From contig DASRYH010000017.1 of assembly GCA_035687245.1 (NCBI GenBank), forward strand, positions 1-52,001: 52,001 nt of DNA. Direction: 5' to 3'. This document shows, one piece after another, positions 41,864-49,621 of this stretch (its first letter is position 1; every line of letters begins with the position of its first letter). Position numbers and translations under genes: made by a program. The notes beneath the pieces were generated by a model. It did no database searches and was not told the origin of the DNA. It was given only the letters and a program-made list of their open reading frames with translations. Origin of the DNA: DASRYH01 sp035687245 (GTDB lineage Bacteria > Actinomycetota > Coriobacteriia > Anaerosomatales > PHET01).

Positions 41864-42583
41864 GTGCGCGTGGCATCCGAGACGCGAAGAATTCTGCTGG
41901 TCGAAGACGAGAAGGCCATCCGCGAAGCGGTATCGGCCTATCTCGAGCGCGAGGGCTACTGGGTAACCGCCGTTGGCGATGGCCAGGCAGCACTCGACCA
42001 GTTCGACAAGCACCGCTTCGACCTCGTCGTGCTCGACCTCATGTTGCCGAAGGTATCGGGCGAGGTCGTCTGCAGCACGATTCGCGATGGCTCCGACGTT
42101 CCCATCATCATGCTTACCGCGAAAGGCGAGCTTGAGGACCGGGTCGCGGGCTTGGAGCTGGGCGCCGACGACTACCTCATCAAGCCGTTCTCCCCGCGTG
42201 AGTTGGTCGCGCGTGTTCGGGCACTACTGCGACGCGCGCATGTCCAGTCCGAGCCCCAGCGCGACAAGCTCGAGTACGGCGATCTCGAGATCGATCTCGC
42301 GGGTCACCGCGCCAGCGTCCACGGCGAGGAGATCGATCTGACCGCCAGCGAGTTCAAGCTGCTCACCACGCTCGCCCGCTACCCAGGTCGCGTCTACTCG
42401 CGCATGGAGCTCGTCGAGAAGGTCCTCGGCTACGACTTCGAGGGCTATGAGCGCACCATCGACAGCCATGTGAAGAACCTGCGCGCAAAGATGGGCGACG
42501 ATCCGCGCGATCCCACCTACATCTGGACCGTGCACGGAGTGGGCTACCGCTTCGAGGCGCCGAAGACCGACGATGCCGACTGA
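41864..42583 (+). CDS. OmpR/PhoB-type response regulator
   Basis: A 239-residue regulator. The receiver has ED (14-15), phosphoacceptor D58 in LVVLDLMLP, and K in YLIKPFSPREL. The C-terminal winged helix ends with YIWTVHGVGYRFE, the family hallmark. The start may be GTG 41864 or GTG 41870. It overlaps the downstream kinase gene by 11 bp. The regulon is unknown. Confidence 0.93.
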   Translation: MRVASETRRILLVEDEKAIREAVSAYLEREGYWVTAVGDGQAALDQFDKHRFDLVVLDLMLPKVSGEVVCSTIRDGSDVPIIMLTAKGELEDRVAGLELGADDYLIKPFSPRELVARVRALLRRAHVQSEPQRDKLEYGDLEIDLAGHRASVHGEEIDLTASEFKLLTTLARYPGRVYSRMELVEKVLGYDFEGYERTIDSHVKNLRAKMGDDPRDPTYIWTVHGVGYRFEAPKTDDAD

Positions 42584-44081
42584 CACACGCAACGAGAAGC
42601 CGCAACGCCCCGACCGGCCGGCCAGGGGGACCTTCAGCAGGCGACTGTCGATAGCGTTCGCGGTGGTCGCAGCTTTCACCGTCGCGTTCTCTGCGGTGCT
42701 GATCTCGGCGGTCTGGAACTACCAGTTCGACCAGTACATCCGTTCCGGCCTCCAGAGCGCGAGCGACCGTGTGTCGCATGTCGCCGCCGAAGCGTACTCG
42801 TACTACGGCGGCTGGACGATGCAGACTCTCGCGTTGATCCCGCGCTCGACCGATCAGGCGATCGCGATCCAGATCATGGACCAGAACGGTTCGCTCATCT
42901 ATGACGATTCGGCGATGTCGGACTCGACTCAGACGACGCCTAGCCCGAACAGCCAAGGCACGCAGTCACAAGGCACTGAGTCACCGGGCACTCAGACGCA
43001 GGGCACCCAGTCCCAGCAGGCCGCGGACAGCAACGCCGTGCGAGGCTTCACCCTGGAGCCCGACGGACCGGTCGTGACCTCCAAGATCCTTGTGGGCAGC
43101 CGTCAGGTCGGCACCGTACGTGTTTGGGCGTGGGGCCGCGGCGCGCTTCTTAGCGAGCGAGACCAGCAGTTCCGGCGCGGCTCCTTTGTCGCGCTGACGA
43201 TCGCTGCGCTCGTGGGCGTGCTTATCGCCTCGGTCGCCGGCTCTTGGTACGCGAACCGGCTCGTGAAGCCGATTGAGCGCATCACGGCAGTGGCCCGTTC
43301 GCTGCGCAGCGGTGACAACGAGGCGCGCACGCGGTTGGACGGTGAGGACGAGATCGCGGTCTTGGGACGCACGTTCGACGAGATGGCCGATGCGATCGAA
43401 GCGGACCGCCAGCTCGAGCGCCGCCTGACAGCCGACGTCGCGCACGAGCTGCGCACTCCGCTCCAAGCGATCCAAGCGACCGTCGAAGCGATGCAGGACG
43501 GCGTGCTGCCGGCCGACGAAGAGCGTCTTGGTGTCGTTCGCGACGAGACGGTGCGTCTCGCGAGGCTCGCCGACGGCATCCTCGAACTCACTCGTCTGGA
43601 GCGCGGCTCGCTGCCGTTCGAGATGGATCGCGTCGACCTCGCCGCGCCAGTGCATGCAGCGGTCGATACGCTCGCGGCGCTGATGGAGAGCCGCGACCTC
43701 ACCCTCGCGGTCGACGTCGCCGACGGCGTCTACGTCAACGGGGACGCAGATCGTCTCCAGCAGGCGATCAGCAACCTGCTGTCCAACGCCGCGCGCTACA
43801 CACCTTCCGGCGGCATGATCACCGTGCGTGTTGCTGCCGAAGGCGATCAGGCCGTTACGGAAGTGAGCGACACCGGCATCGGCATCTCGGAGACCGACCT
43901 CACCCACGTATTCAGCAGGTTCTGGCGCGCCGACTCGGCTCGCGAGTCCACCACCGGCGGCCTCGGCATCGGCCTAGCGGTCACCAAGGAGATCGTCGAC
44001 CGCCACAAGGGCAGCATCGGCGTGGACTCACAGCTCGGCACCGGGACGCGCTTCACGATCCGACTGCCGCGTCTGACGTGA
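42573..44081 (+). CDS. HAMP-containing sensor histidine kinase
   Basis: A 502-residue kinase: TM1 (about 25-48), an extracytoplasmic sensor (about 49-203), TM2 (about 204-228), HAMP, HisKA with H291 in DVAHELRTPLQAI, and HATPase with NLLSNAARYTPSGG (N box), VSDTGIGIS and GGLGIGLAV. The sensor domain holds four 5-residue repeats of the form QGTQS (residues 128-147), a flexible spacer that may vary in length between strains. Partner of the OmpR-type regulator before it. Confidence 0.93.
   Translation: MPTDTRNEKPQRPDRPARGTFSRRLSIAFAVVAAFTVAFSAVLISAVWNYQFDQYIRSGLQSASDRVSHVAAEAYSYYGGWTMQTLALIPRSTDQAIAIQIMDQNGSLIYDDSAMSDSTQTTPSPNSQGTQSQGTESPGTQTQGTQSQQAADSNAVRGFTLEPDGPVVTSKILVGSRQVGTVRVWAWGRGALLSERDQQFRRGSFVALTIAALVGVLIASVAGSWYANRLVKPIERITAVARSLRSGDNEARTRLDGEDEIAVLGRTFDEMADAIEADRQLERRLTADVAHELRTPLQAIQATVEAMQDGVLPADEERLGVVRDETVRLARLADGILELTRLERGSLPFEMDRVDLAAPVHAAVDTLAALMESRDLTLAVDVADGVYVNGDADRLQQAISNLLSNAARYTPSGGMITVRVAAEGDQAVTEVSDTGIGISETDLTHVFSRFWRADSARESTTGGLGIGLAVTKEIVDRHKGSIGVDSQLGTGTRFTIRLPRLT
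42954..43013 (+). repeat. Four 15-bp tandem repeats inside the kinase sensor domain
   Basis: Four in-frame 15-bp units encode QGTQS, QGTES, PGTQT and QGTQS. The units differ at several bases, so the array is not fresh, but it could change length by slippage without breaking the frame. Confidence 0.75.
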
Positions 44082-44153
44082 GCTCCTTGTGCGCGGGCGC
44101 GTGTATGATTCGGCCAGCGTGTCGGGTAGCTGACCAGTAGATCGAGAGGGCCC

Positions 44154-44372
44154 ATGAGCGGACTGCCGGTACCAGGAGCAGCAATCGTCATCGCGATGGG
44201 AGTCCTGCCCTTCGCGGCGCTAGTCGTCCAGCTGCTGATCGGCTATCGCAAGATCAAGTTCCAGGGCCGCACGCACATGAAGGTGCACAGGGCCGTCGCC
44301 TGGACGATGCTCGGGCTTGCGGTCGTCCACGCGATTGTGGCCGCCATCTACCTGGGCATCGGGCCGTTCTAG
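44154..44372 (+). CDS. Small two-helix membrane protein
   Basis: A 72-residue protein with two hydrophobic helices (about 8-30 and 47-68) and a basic loop, GYRKIKFQGRTHMKVHRAVA. Histidines at the start of and within the second helix resemble haem-ligating positions of small cytochrome b-like proteins, but this is inference. I do not recognise the family. ATG preceded by AGAGGG. It lies between the kinase gene and purC as a single gene. Confidence 0.6.
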   Translation: MSGLPVPGAAIVIAMGVLPFAALVVQLLIGYRKIKFQGRTHMKVHRAVAWTMLGLAVVHAIVAAIYLGIGPF

Positions 44373-44428
44373 CGCCAAACACCTCGCATTCCTAGCCGAA
44401 TTACCCCGCACCGCCGCGGCGGTTCGCC

Positions 44429-44434
44429 TACAAT
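44429..44434 (+). promoter_or_regulatory. -10 box TACAAT of the purC promoter
   Basis: The sequence GCGGTTCGCCTACAATGGCG before purC is closely matched before purL (GCGGTTCCTCTACAATGAGC). The shared stretch suggests the same promoter type. A canonical -35 is not seen. The mRNA leader would be about 85 bases. Confidence 0.5.
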
Positions 44435-44523
44435 GGCGGCGTGACGCCGCGCCTCCTCGAACTCCAACGCCGCACGGCCGCCGTCGATTCCGTCTCATCT
44501 CGCGTTCACTCAGGAGGCTTCAC

Positions 44524-45414
44524 GTGCTCGAGCCGTCCGGCCTGCGTCCCGACTCGCAAGGTAAGGTGCGCGACCTCTACGACCTCGGCGACCGCCTGTT
44601 GCTTGTCGCAACCGACCGAATCAGCGCGTTCGACTTCGTGCTTTCCGACCCGATTCCGTTCAAGGGCGAGGTACTGACCAAGCTCTCGCTCTTCTGGTTC
44701 GAGCTGCTCTCGGGCGTGGTCGAGAACCACCTGATCTCGGCCGATGTCGCCGATCTGCCTGCCGAATTCGCGCCGCATGCGGACTACCTGCGCGGCCGCT
44801 TCATGCTGGTGAAGAAGGCGACCGTCTTTCCGATCGAGTGCATCGTGCGCGGCTACCTCGCCGGTTCCGGCCTCAAGGAGTACCAGCGCGAGGGCACCGT
44901 CTGTGGCATCCGCCTGCCCGAGGGGCTGGTTGAGTCGAGCCGCCTCGACGAGCCGATCTTCACGCCTTCGACCAAGGCCGAGATCGGCGACCACGACGAG
45001 AACATCAGCTTCGAACGCATGGCTGAGATAGTGGGTCCCCAGGCTGCCGAGGAGCTGCGCGACAAGACCATCGCCGTCTACAGCAAGGCGCGCGAGCACG
45101 CGGCGTCGCGCGGCATCATCATCGCGGATACGAAGTTCGAGTTCGGCGTGATCGATGGACGCGTCACGCTCGTCGACGAGGTGCTCACCCCCGACTCCAG
45201 CCGTTTCTGGCCGGCCGACTCCTACGAGCCCGGCAAGAGCCAGCCCAGCTTCGACAAGCAGTTCGTGCGCGACTGGCTTGAGAGCAGTGGGTGGGACAAG
45301 ACGCCGCCGCCTCCCGCGCTGCCGGCCGACATCGTCGAGGCCACTTCGGCAAAGTACATCCAGGCCTATGAGCTCATCACCGGCCGGACCTTCGTCCCGG
45401 AAGGGGACGCATAA
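44524..45414 (+). CDS. purC: Phosphoribosylaminoimidazole-succinocarboxamide synthase
   Basis: A 296-residue SAICAR synthetase. GKVRDLYDLGDRLLLVATDR, ISAFDFVL, IECIVRGYLAGSGLKEYQ and DTKFEFGVIDGRVTLVDEVL are the family signatures; ATP- and CAIR-binding parts are complete. It joins CAIR and aspartate in purine synthesis and is of the longer, yeast-like size class. GTG 44524 has AGGAGG six bases upstream. It opens a pur gene cluster interrupted by small membrane protein genes. Confidence 0.96.
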   Translation: MLEPSGLRPDSQGKVRDLYDLGDRLLLVATDRISAFDFVLSDPIPFKGEVLTKLSLFWFELLSGVVENHLISADVADLPAEFAPHADYLRGRFMLVKKATVFPIECIVRGYLAGSGLKEYQREGTVCGIRLPEGLVESSRLDEPIFTPSTKAEIGDHDENISFERMAEIVGPQAAEELRDKTIAVYSKAREHAASRGIIIADTKFEFGVIDGRVTLVDEVLTPDSSRFWPADSYEPGKSQPSFDKQFVRDWLESSGWDKTPPPPALPADIVEATSAKYIQAYELITGRTFVPEGDA

Positions 45415-45416
45415 GC

Positions 45417-45911
45417 ATGGCTCGTCGCAGCCCAATGAACGAGCGCTACCAGAAGAACACCGCGCCGTCCGGCAAGACCCGCAAGTCCGCGGCCTCCGCG
45501 AAGCCCAAGCGCGGCGGCTCCGCTCCGGCTGCGAAGTCCCCGGCCAAGAAGGCGCGCCCGGCACCTGTGCTCGTGAACCCGCCCACTCCCGAGTTCAAGC
45601 GGCTGCGCAAGATCTGGTGGGTGCTGCTCATCACGTCGGCGGTCATCACCTTCGGCTCGTGGGGCGCACGCGCGTATCTACACAGCGAGCTCCTTGCGAA
45701 CATCGCGCTCGGTGTGGGCTACGCTTTCATCGGCGGCGCGCTGTGGCTCGACATGACCAAGATCCGCAAGATGCGCAACGACTACATCGCGGAGCAGAAG
45801 AGCGGCAAGCCGAGCCAGAAGGCATCTACGCCCAAGGCCGCCGCGAAGAGTGAGACAGCCAACGAGAGCAGCTCAGATAACACGACCGCCGAGCATTCGA
45901 GTGAAGGATAG
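45417..45911 (+). CDS. Two-helix membrane protein with basic N-terminus and polar tail
   Basis: A 164-residue protein. Residues 1-58 are Lys/Ala/Pro rich, then two helices (about 65-85 and 93-110) and a Lys/Ser/Ala tail. It has the look of small actinobacterial cell-division or envelope proteins, but no specific family is recognised. It starts 2 bp after purC and 11 bp before purS, so it is cotranscribed with purine genes without an evident link. Confidence 0.6.
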   Translation: MARRSPMNERYQKNTAPSGKTRKSAASAKPKRGGSAPAAKSPAKKARPAPVLVNPPTPEFKRLRKIWWVLLITSAVITFGSWGARAYLHSELLANIALGVGYAFIGGALWLDMTKIRKMRNDYIAEQKSGKPSQKASTPKAAAKSETANESSSDNTTAEHSSEG

Positions 45912-45922
45912 GGAGCCCACGC

Positions 45923-46156
45923 ATGGCACGCTACGAGATCTTCGTGACCTACAAGGCCGGCATCTTCGACCCTCCTGGCGCTACCGCTGAGCGCGCGCTG
46001 GCGAACCTGGGCTACACCGGGATCGACGAGGTCAAGATCGGCAAGTTCATCCGCATCGCCGGCGACGTCGACATGGCCACGGTCACCGAGATGTGCGAGA
46101 AGCTGCTCGCCAACCCGGTCATCGAGGACTTCCGCATCGAGACGGTTGAGGAGTAG
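45923..46156 (+). CDS. purS: FGAM synthase subunit PurS
   Basis: A 77-residue PurS with the characteristic KAGIFDPPGATAERALANLG and VKIGKFIRIAGDVD. It bridges PurQ and PurL in the three-subunit FGAM synthase of Gram-positive-type bacteria. The order purC-purS-purQ is typical. It lies 3 bp before purQ. Confidence 0.95.
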   Translation: MARYEIFVTYKAGIFDPPGATAERALANLGYTGIDEVKIGKFIRIAGDVDMATVTEMCEKLLANPVIEDFRIETVEE

Positions 46157-46159
46157 CTC

Positions 46160-46855
46160 ATGCGCTTCGGCGTCGTTATCTTCCCCGGCTCCAACTGCGA
46201 TCAGGACGTTGTCCACGCCGCCAACTACCTCGGCTTCGATGCCGAATACGTTTGGCATGGCGACACGGACCTGTCCGGCTTTGACGCGATCGTGCTCCCC
46301 GGTGGCTTCTCATATGGCGACTACATCCGTACGGGTGCGGTAGCGCGCTTCAGCCCCGTCATGAACGAGGTCGTTCGCTTCGCTGACGCGGGCGGACCCG
46401 TGCTCGGCATCTGCAACGGCTTCCAGATCCTCACCGAGGCGCACCTGCTGCCCGGCGCACTGCTGCGCAACCAGGGCCTCAAGTTCATCTGCAAGACGGT
46501 CAACCTGCGTGTCGACGGCTCGTGCGACTGGCTCGATCTTCCGCTCGGCAGCGTTCTCGAGGTGCCCATCAACCACAACGAGGGCAACTTCACCTGCGAC
46601 GCCGCCACGCTCGAGGCCATGAAAGACAACGGCCAGATCGTGCTTCGCTACTGCGAGGCCGACGGCTCCGCGGCGCCTGATGGCAGCGCCCCCAACGGCG
46701 CTCTCGACGACATCGCCGGCATCTGCAACGAGCGCGGCAACGTCTTCGGCCTCATGCCGCACCCCGAGCGCGTCGTGGATCCGGCCGGTGGCGGTACCGA
46801 TGGCCAGCCGTTCTTCACGACGATCGTTCGCACGCTCGCCGAAGTGGCCGGCTAG
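46160..46855 (+). CDS. purQ: FGAM synthase glutaminase subunit PurQ
   Basis: A 231-residue class I glutamine amidotransferase. VVIFPGSNCDQDVV opens the domain, the nucleophilic cysteine is in GICNGFQIL, and the His-Glu pair in MPHPERVV. It supplies ammonia to PurL. Complete and of normal length. The stop overlaps the next start by one base. Confidence 0.96.
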   Translation: MRFGVVIFPGSNCDQDVVHAANYLGFDAEYVWHGDTDLSGFDAIVLPGGFSYGDYIRTGAVARFSPVMNEVVRFADAGGPVLGICNGFQILTEAHLLPGALLRNQGLKFICKTVNLRVDGSCDWLDLPLGSVLEVPINHNEGNFTCDAATLEAMKDNGQIVLRYCEADGSAAPDGSAPNGALDDIAGICNERGNVFGLMPHPERVVDPAGGGTDGQPFFTTIVRTLAEVAG

Positions 46856-47169
46856 TGCACGATTACAAGCTGGTTGGGCCGGTCTTCTGGGTCGCCTCAG
46901 GGCTCATCGTCATCGTCTTCGCGCTGGCGATCTTCGGCGTGATTGACGCGCTGCGCCCCAAGCGCACCGAGCGCTTCATCGAGATCGCTGAGTCGCGCTG
47001 GGTCTATGTTGTCGTCTTCGCCGCATGGGTGGTTGCGTGCATCGTGGCGCAGGTCTTTCGCATTTCGGCCGTCGCGATGATCGTGAGCCTGGGCTCGCCA
47101 GTCATGCTCGCGCTCGAGCTGGTCTATCTCTTGCGTGTCGTCTTCCCGAAGCGCACCCTCGAAGAGTAG
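46855..47169 (+). CDS. Three-helix membrane protein of unknown function
   Basis: A 104-residue protein with three hydrophobic helices (about 8-30, 48-68 and 72-94), and a conserved-looking DALRPKRTERF loop. The layout recalls DUF2516-type actinobacterial proteins, without certain assignment. GTG start overlaps the purQ stop by one base (TAGTG), so translation is probably coupled. Confidence 0.6.
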   Translation: MHDYKLVGPVFWVASGLIVIVFALAIFGVIDALRPKRTERFIEIAESRWVYVVVFAAWVVACIVAQVFRISAVAMIVSLGSPVMLALELVYLLRVVFPKRTLEE

Positions 47170-47238
47170 CCGCTCCAGGGCGGTGCGGCCGCCGCATAAG
47201 ACCTCAACAGCCGCCCGCTTCGGACCGATAGGTTGTAC

Positions 47239-49227
47239 ATGACCCGTCTAGCGCGCCGAATCGTACTCACCACAGCGGCACTTGCGCTGCTCTTCGCCGC
47301 GCCTGCGGTGGCACACGCGATGGTGGCGCCGATGACGCTGCAGCAGCTCGTGGACTCGTCTACAGTGATCGTTCGCGTCTCGACAGGCGCTGGGCATGCC
47401 CGTGCGGTGGGTCTGGACGAGCGTGCTCGGCCGGAGGCGATCGTCACCGACACCTCGCTCACCGCGGAGCGCGCCTACAAGGGGTCACGGCCTAGGCATT
47501 TCACCCTCACGCAGCCGGGAGGCAAGGCGGGCGGCTACGGTCTCTTGGTCTCCGACACGCCGAAGCTCGCCGCCGGCGAGCGCGCGGTGCTCTTTCTCGA
47601 CGAACACGGCGTGGTCGGCGGTGAACAGGGCTGCCTGCGCATCGTAGGCGGGCAGGTGCCGGCGCTCGGAATCTCGCTCATGGCGCTCGAGGCCAGCATC
47701 GGCCAAGCTCGCAGAGGCGGCCTTTCGGCAGCAGATGACCCGGCGGCCCGCGCGCTCAAAGGCGCTGGTGTCACGCCGGGCAGCGACATCGCGGCGGCGC
47801 TTTCGGCGAACACGACCTACAGCACCTCGAGCCTGGCGGGCATCACCTCGATCTCGCCCGCCAGGGCGGCGAGCGGCGTCGGCCAGTGCGTCACCATCAC
47901 CGGCACGGGCTTCGGCACTTCGGCCGGGCGCGTCTGCTTCCCCACGGGCACAGCGATCGACTGGCTCGGGACCGAGGCGGCGGTCGAGACGTGGTCCGAC
48001 ACCTCGGTAGTCGTCGTCGTGCCACGCAACGCGCAGGCCGGGCTCGTGAAGCTCTACACCGCGGGCTCTGGCTCACCGTCGGCCGAGTACAACTACGACC
48101 TCGGCTTCAGCTTCCTCGGTCACCACTGGGCGCAGAAGCAGGTCACCTACTACATCAACGAGAACACCGGCGACATGACAGGCGAGGGCGCGGCCATCCG
48201 GCGCGCGATGGACACGTGGAACGGCTCGGGCGCCGACTTCACGATGCTCTACGGTGGCAGCTCCCAGAAGGCCACGCTCACCTACGACGCCTACGGCAAC
48301 CCTGTGCGCAACGGGCAGAACGACCTGTTCTTCACCTACGGGATCGGCGCGGGCGTGCTGGCCGTCAACTACATGTGGGTCGAGTACGAGGCTCAGACGG
48401 ATCCGGGCCACTTCGTGGAGTCCGACCTGATGATCAACGACGCTTGGACCTGGGGTGATGGCGCATCAGCCACCTACTTCGACGTCGAGACGATCGCTCT
48501 TCACGAGCTCGGGCACACGGTGGGGCTCGGGGACCAGTACGCGAACCTCGAGCGCGTGATGGGGGCGGCCGTGAAGGGCACGCCGCGACGCGCACTCACC
48601 GCCTACGAGGTCGAAGGCGCGCTCTACGCCTACCCGGCAGCAGCGTCTGCCCGCATGGTTCTGGGCAGCAGCGCCAAGCTCACGCCGGTGTATGGCAAGC
48701 CCGCCTACGTCTCCGTGCGGCTCTACGACATCAACGGCCAGGCACTCCCGACGCAGACCAACGTCCTGCTCTACCAAGGCGACACTGCGGTGGCGACGCT
48801 GGTGGCGTCGGTCTCCGATCCCGGCCTCTACTACGGCTACGCGCCGCTCGTGAAGTCGCGCACCGATTTCACTGCCTCGTGGCCTGGTGACGGCATCAGC
48901 CCCGCCTGCAGCTTCAGCATGGTGGTGAAGCCGAAGGTGAAGCTCACCGTCAACGCTCCGGAGAAGAACCGGAGCCGCCGCAAGTTCGCAGTGAAGGGCA
49001 CGCTTGCGCCCGCTCACGGCGACGCGTCGGTCGTCTTCGAGGTCTGGAAGAAGTACAGCTCTCGCAAGGGCTACTTCCGCTACAACAACTACACGTTGCT
49101 CACCTCGAAGGGCAGCTTCTACCGCAAACTCAGCCTGCCGAAGGGCAGCTACCGCGTGCGGATCAAGCACGGCGACCTCGGCCACTCCGATTCGGCAAGC
49201 ACCTACGACTACTTCAAGGTGCGCTAG
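47239..49227 (+). CDS. Secreted metalloprotease with IPT/TIG domain
   Basis: A 662-residue protein: signal peptide (about 1-29, ends AHA), an N-terminal beta-rich domain, an IPT/TIG Ig-like domain (about 192-285; ITSISPARAASGVGQCVTIT), a metzincin-like catalytic domain with H422, E423, H426 and D432 in HELGHTVGLGDQY, a likely Met-turn (RVMGA), and Ig-like C-terminal domains. The third ligand is Asp instead of His, as in snapalysin. It should degrade proteins outside the cell. TTG 47233 is a less likely start. Lying inside a pur cluster is unusual. Confidence 0.85.
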   Translation: MTRLARRIVLTTAALALLFAAPAVAHAMVAPMTLQQLVDSSTVIVRVSTGAGHARAVGLDERARPEAIVTDTSLTAERAYKGSRPRHFTLTQPGGKAGGYGLLVSDTPKLAAGERAVLFLDEHGVVGGEQGCLRIVGGQVPALGISLMALEASIGQARRGGLSAADDPAARALKGAGVTPGSDIAAALSANTTYSTSSLAGITSISPARAASGVGQCVTITGTGFGTSAGRVCFPTGTAIDWLGTEAAVETWSDTSVVVVVPRNAQAGLVKLYTAGSGSPSAEYNYDLGFSFLGHHWAQKQVTYYINENTGDMTGEGAAIRRAMDTWNGSGADFTMLYGGSSQKATLTYDAYGNPVRNGQNDLFFTYGIGAGVLAVNYMWVEYEAQTDPGHFVESDLMINDAWTWGDGASATYFDVETIALHELGHTVGLGDQYANLERVMGAAVKGTPRRALTAYEVEGALYAYPAAASARMVLGSSAKLTPVYGKPAYVSVRLYDINGQALPTQTNVLLYQGDTAVATLVASVSDPGLYYGYAPLVKSRTDFTASWPGDGISPACSFSMVVKPKVKLTVNAPEKNRSRRKFAVKGTLAPAHGDASVVFEVWKKYSSRKGYFRYNNYTLLTSKGSFYRKLSLPKGSYRVRIKHGDLGHSDSASTYDYFKVR

Positions 49228-49362
49228 GGCGACCGGCGCAAGCGGTGCGCGCCGGCAATCGCGGGCGCACGCGCGGTCTTTCGGCGCGATTTCACGAACA
49301 CTTAACGGCGGCGTATTGCGCCTTCACGCGCCTGTGACGCGGGCGAGTCTAGACTCCCTGAG
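49228..49362. other. Intergenic, nothing recognised
   Basis: A 135-bp gap between the metalloprotease gene and a small membrane gene. Apart from a single TTTCGGCG near-motif and a short AT-richer patch (CACGAACACTTAACGG) I see no clear element. Confidence 0.3.
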
Positions 49363-49548
49363 ATGTCCGTGAGGACGGGAAGGTGGTCAGACGCTGTGAG
49401 TCCACAAGCTGTCACGGTACTGCTGATACTGCTCGGCCTGCCCATTCTGGGTCTCTATGCGTTTGGCATCCGACGCTACCGGCTCATGCCGAGAACCCGT
49501 CGCCGGACCCCTGAAGCGCCGGCTTCGTCGCAACAGACCTCCAAGTAG
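49363..49548 (+). CDS. Possible small single-helix membrane protein
   Basis: A 61-residue frame with one hydrophobic helix (about residues 17-36, VTVLLILLGLPILGLYAFGI) and a basic cytosolic tail. Ribosome site is poor; GTG 49396 is an alternative start. Codon pattern is acceptable but not decisive. Confidence 0.45.
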   Translation: MSVRTGRWSDAVSPQAVTVLLILLGLPILGLYAFGIRRYRLMPRTRRRTPEAPASSQQTSK

Positions 49549-49573
49549 CGTCCTCTGCTCGGCGCGGTTCCTC

Positions 49574-49579
49574 TACAAT
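49574..49579 (+). promoter_or_regulatory. -10 box TACAAT of the purL promoter
   Basis: GCGGTTCCTCTACAATG matches the purC promoter region in all but two or three positions. It lies 42 bp before the purL start. It suggests that purL has its own promoter of the purC type. Confidence 0.5.
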
Positions 49580-49621
49580 GAGCGCGTTCGCGAGTCCGCC
49601 TCGTTAGGGAGCCACATTCAC

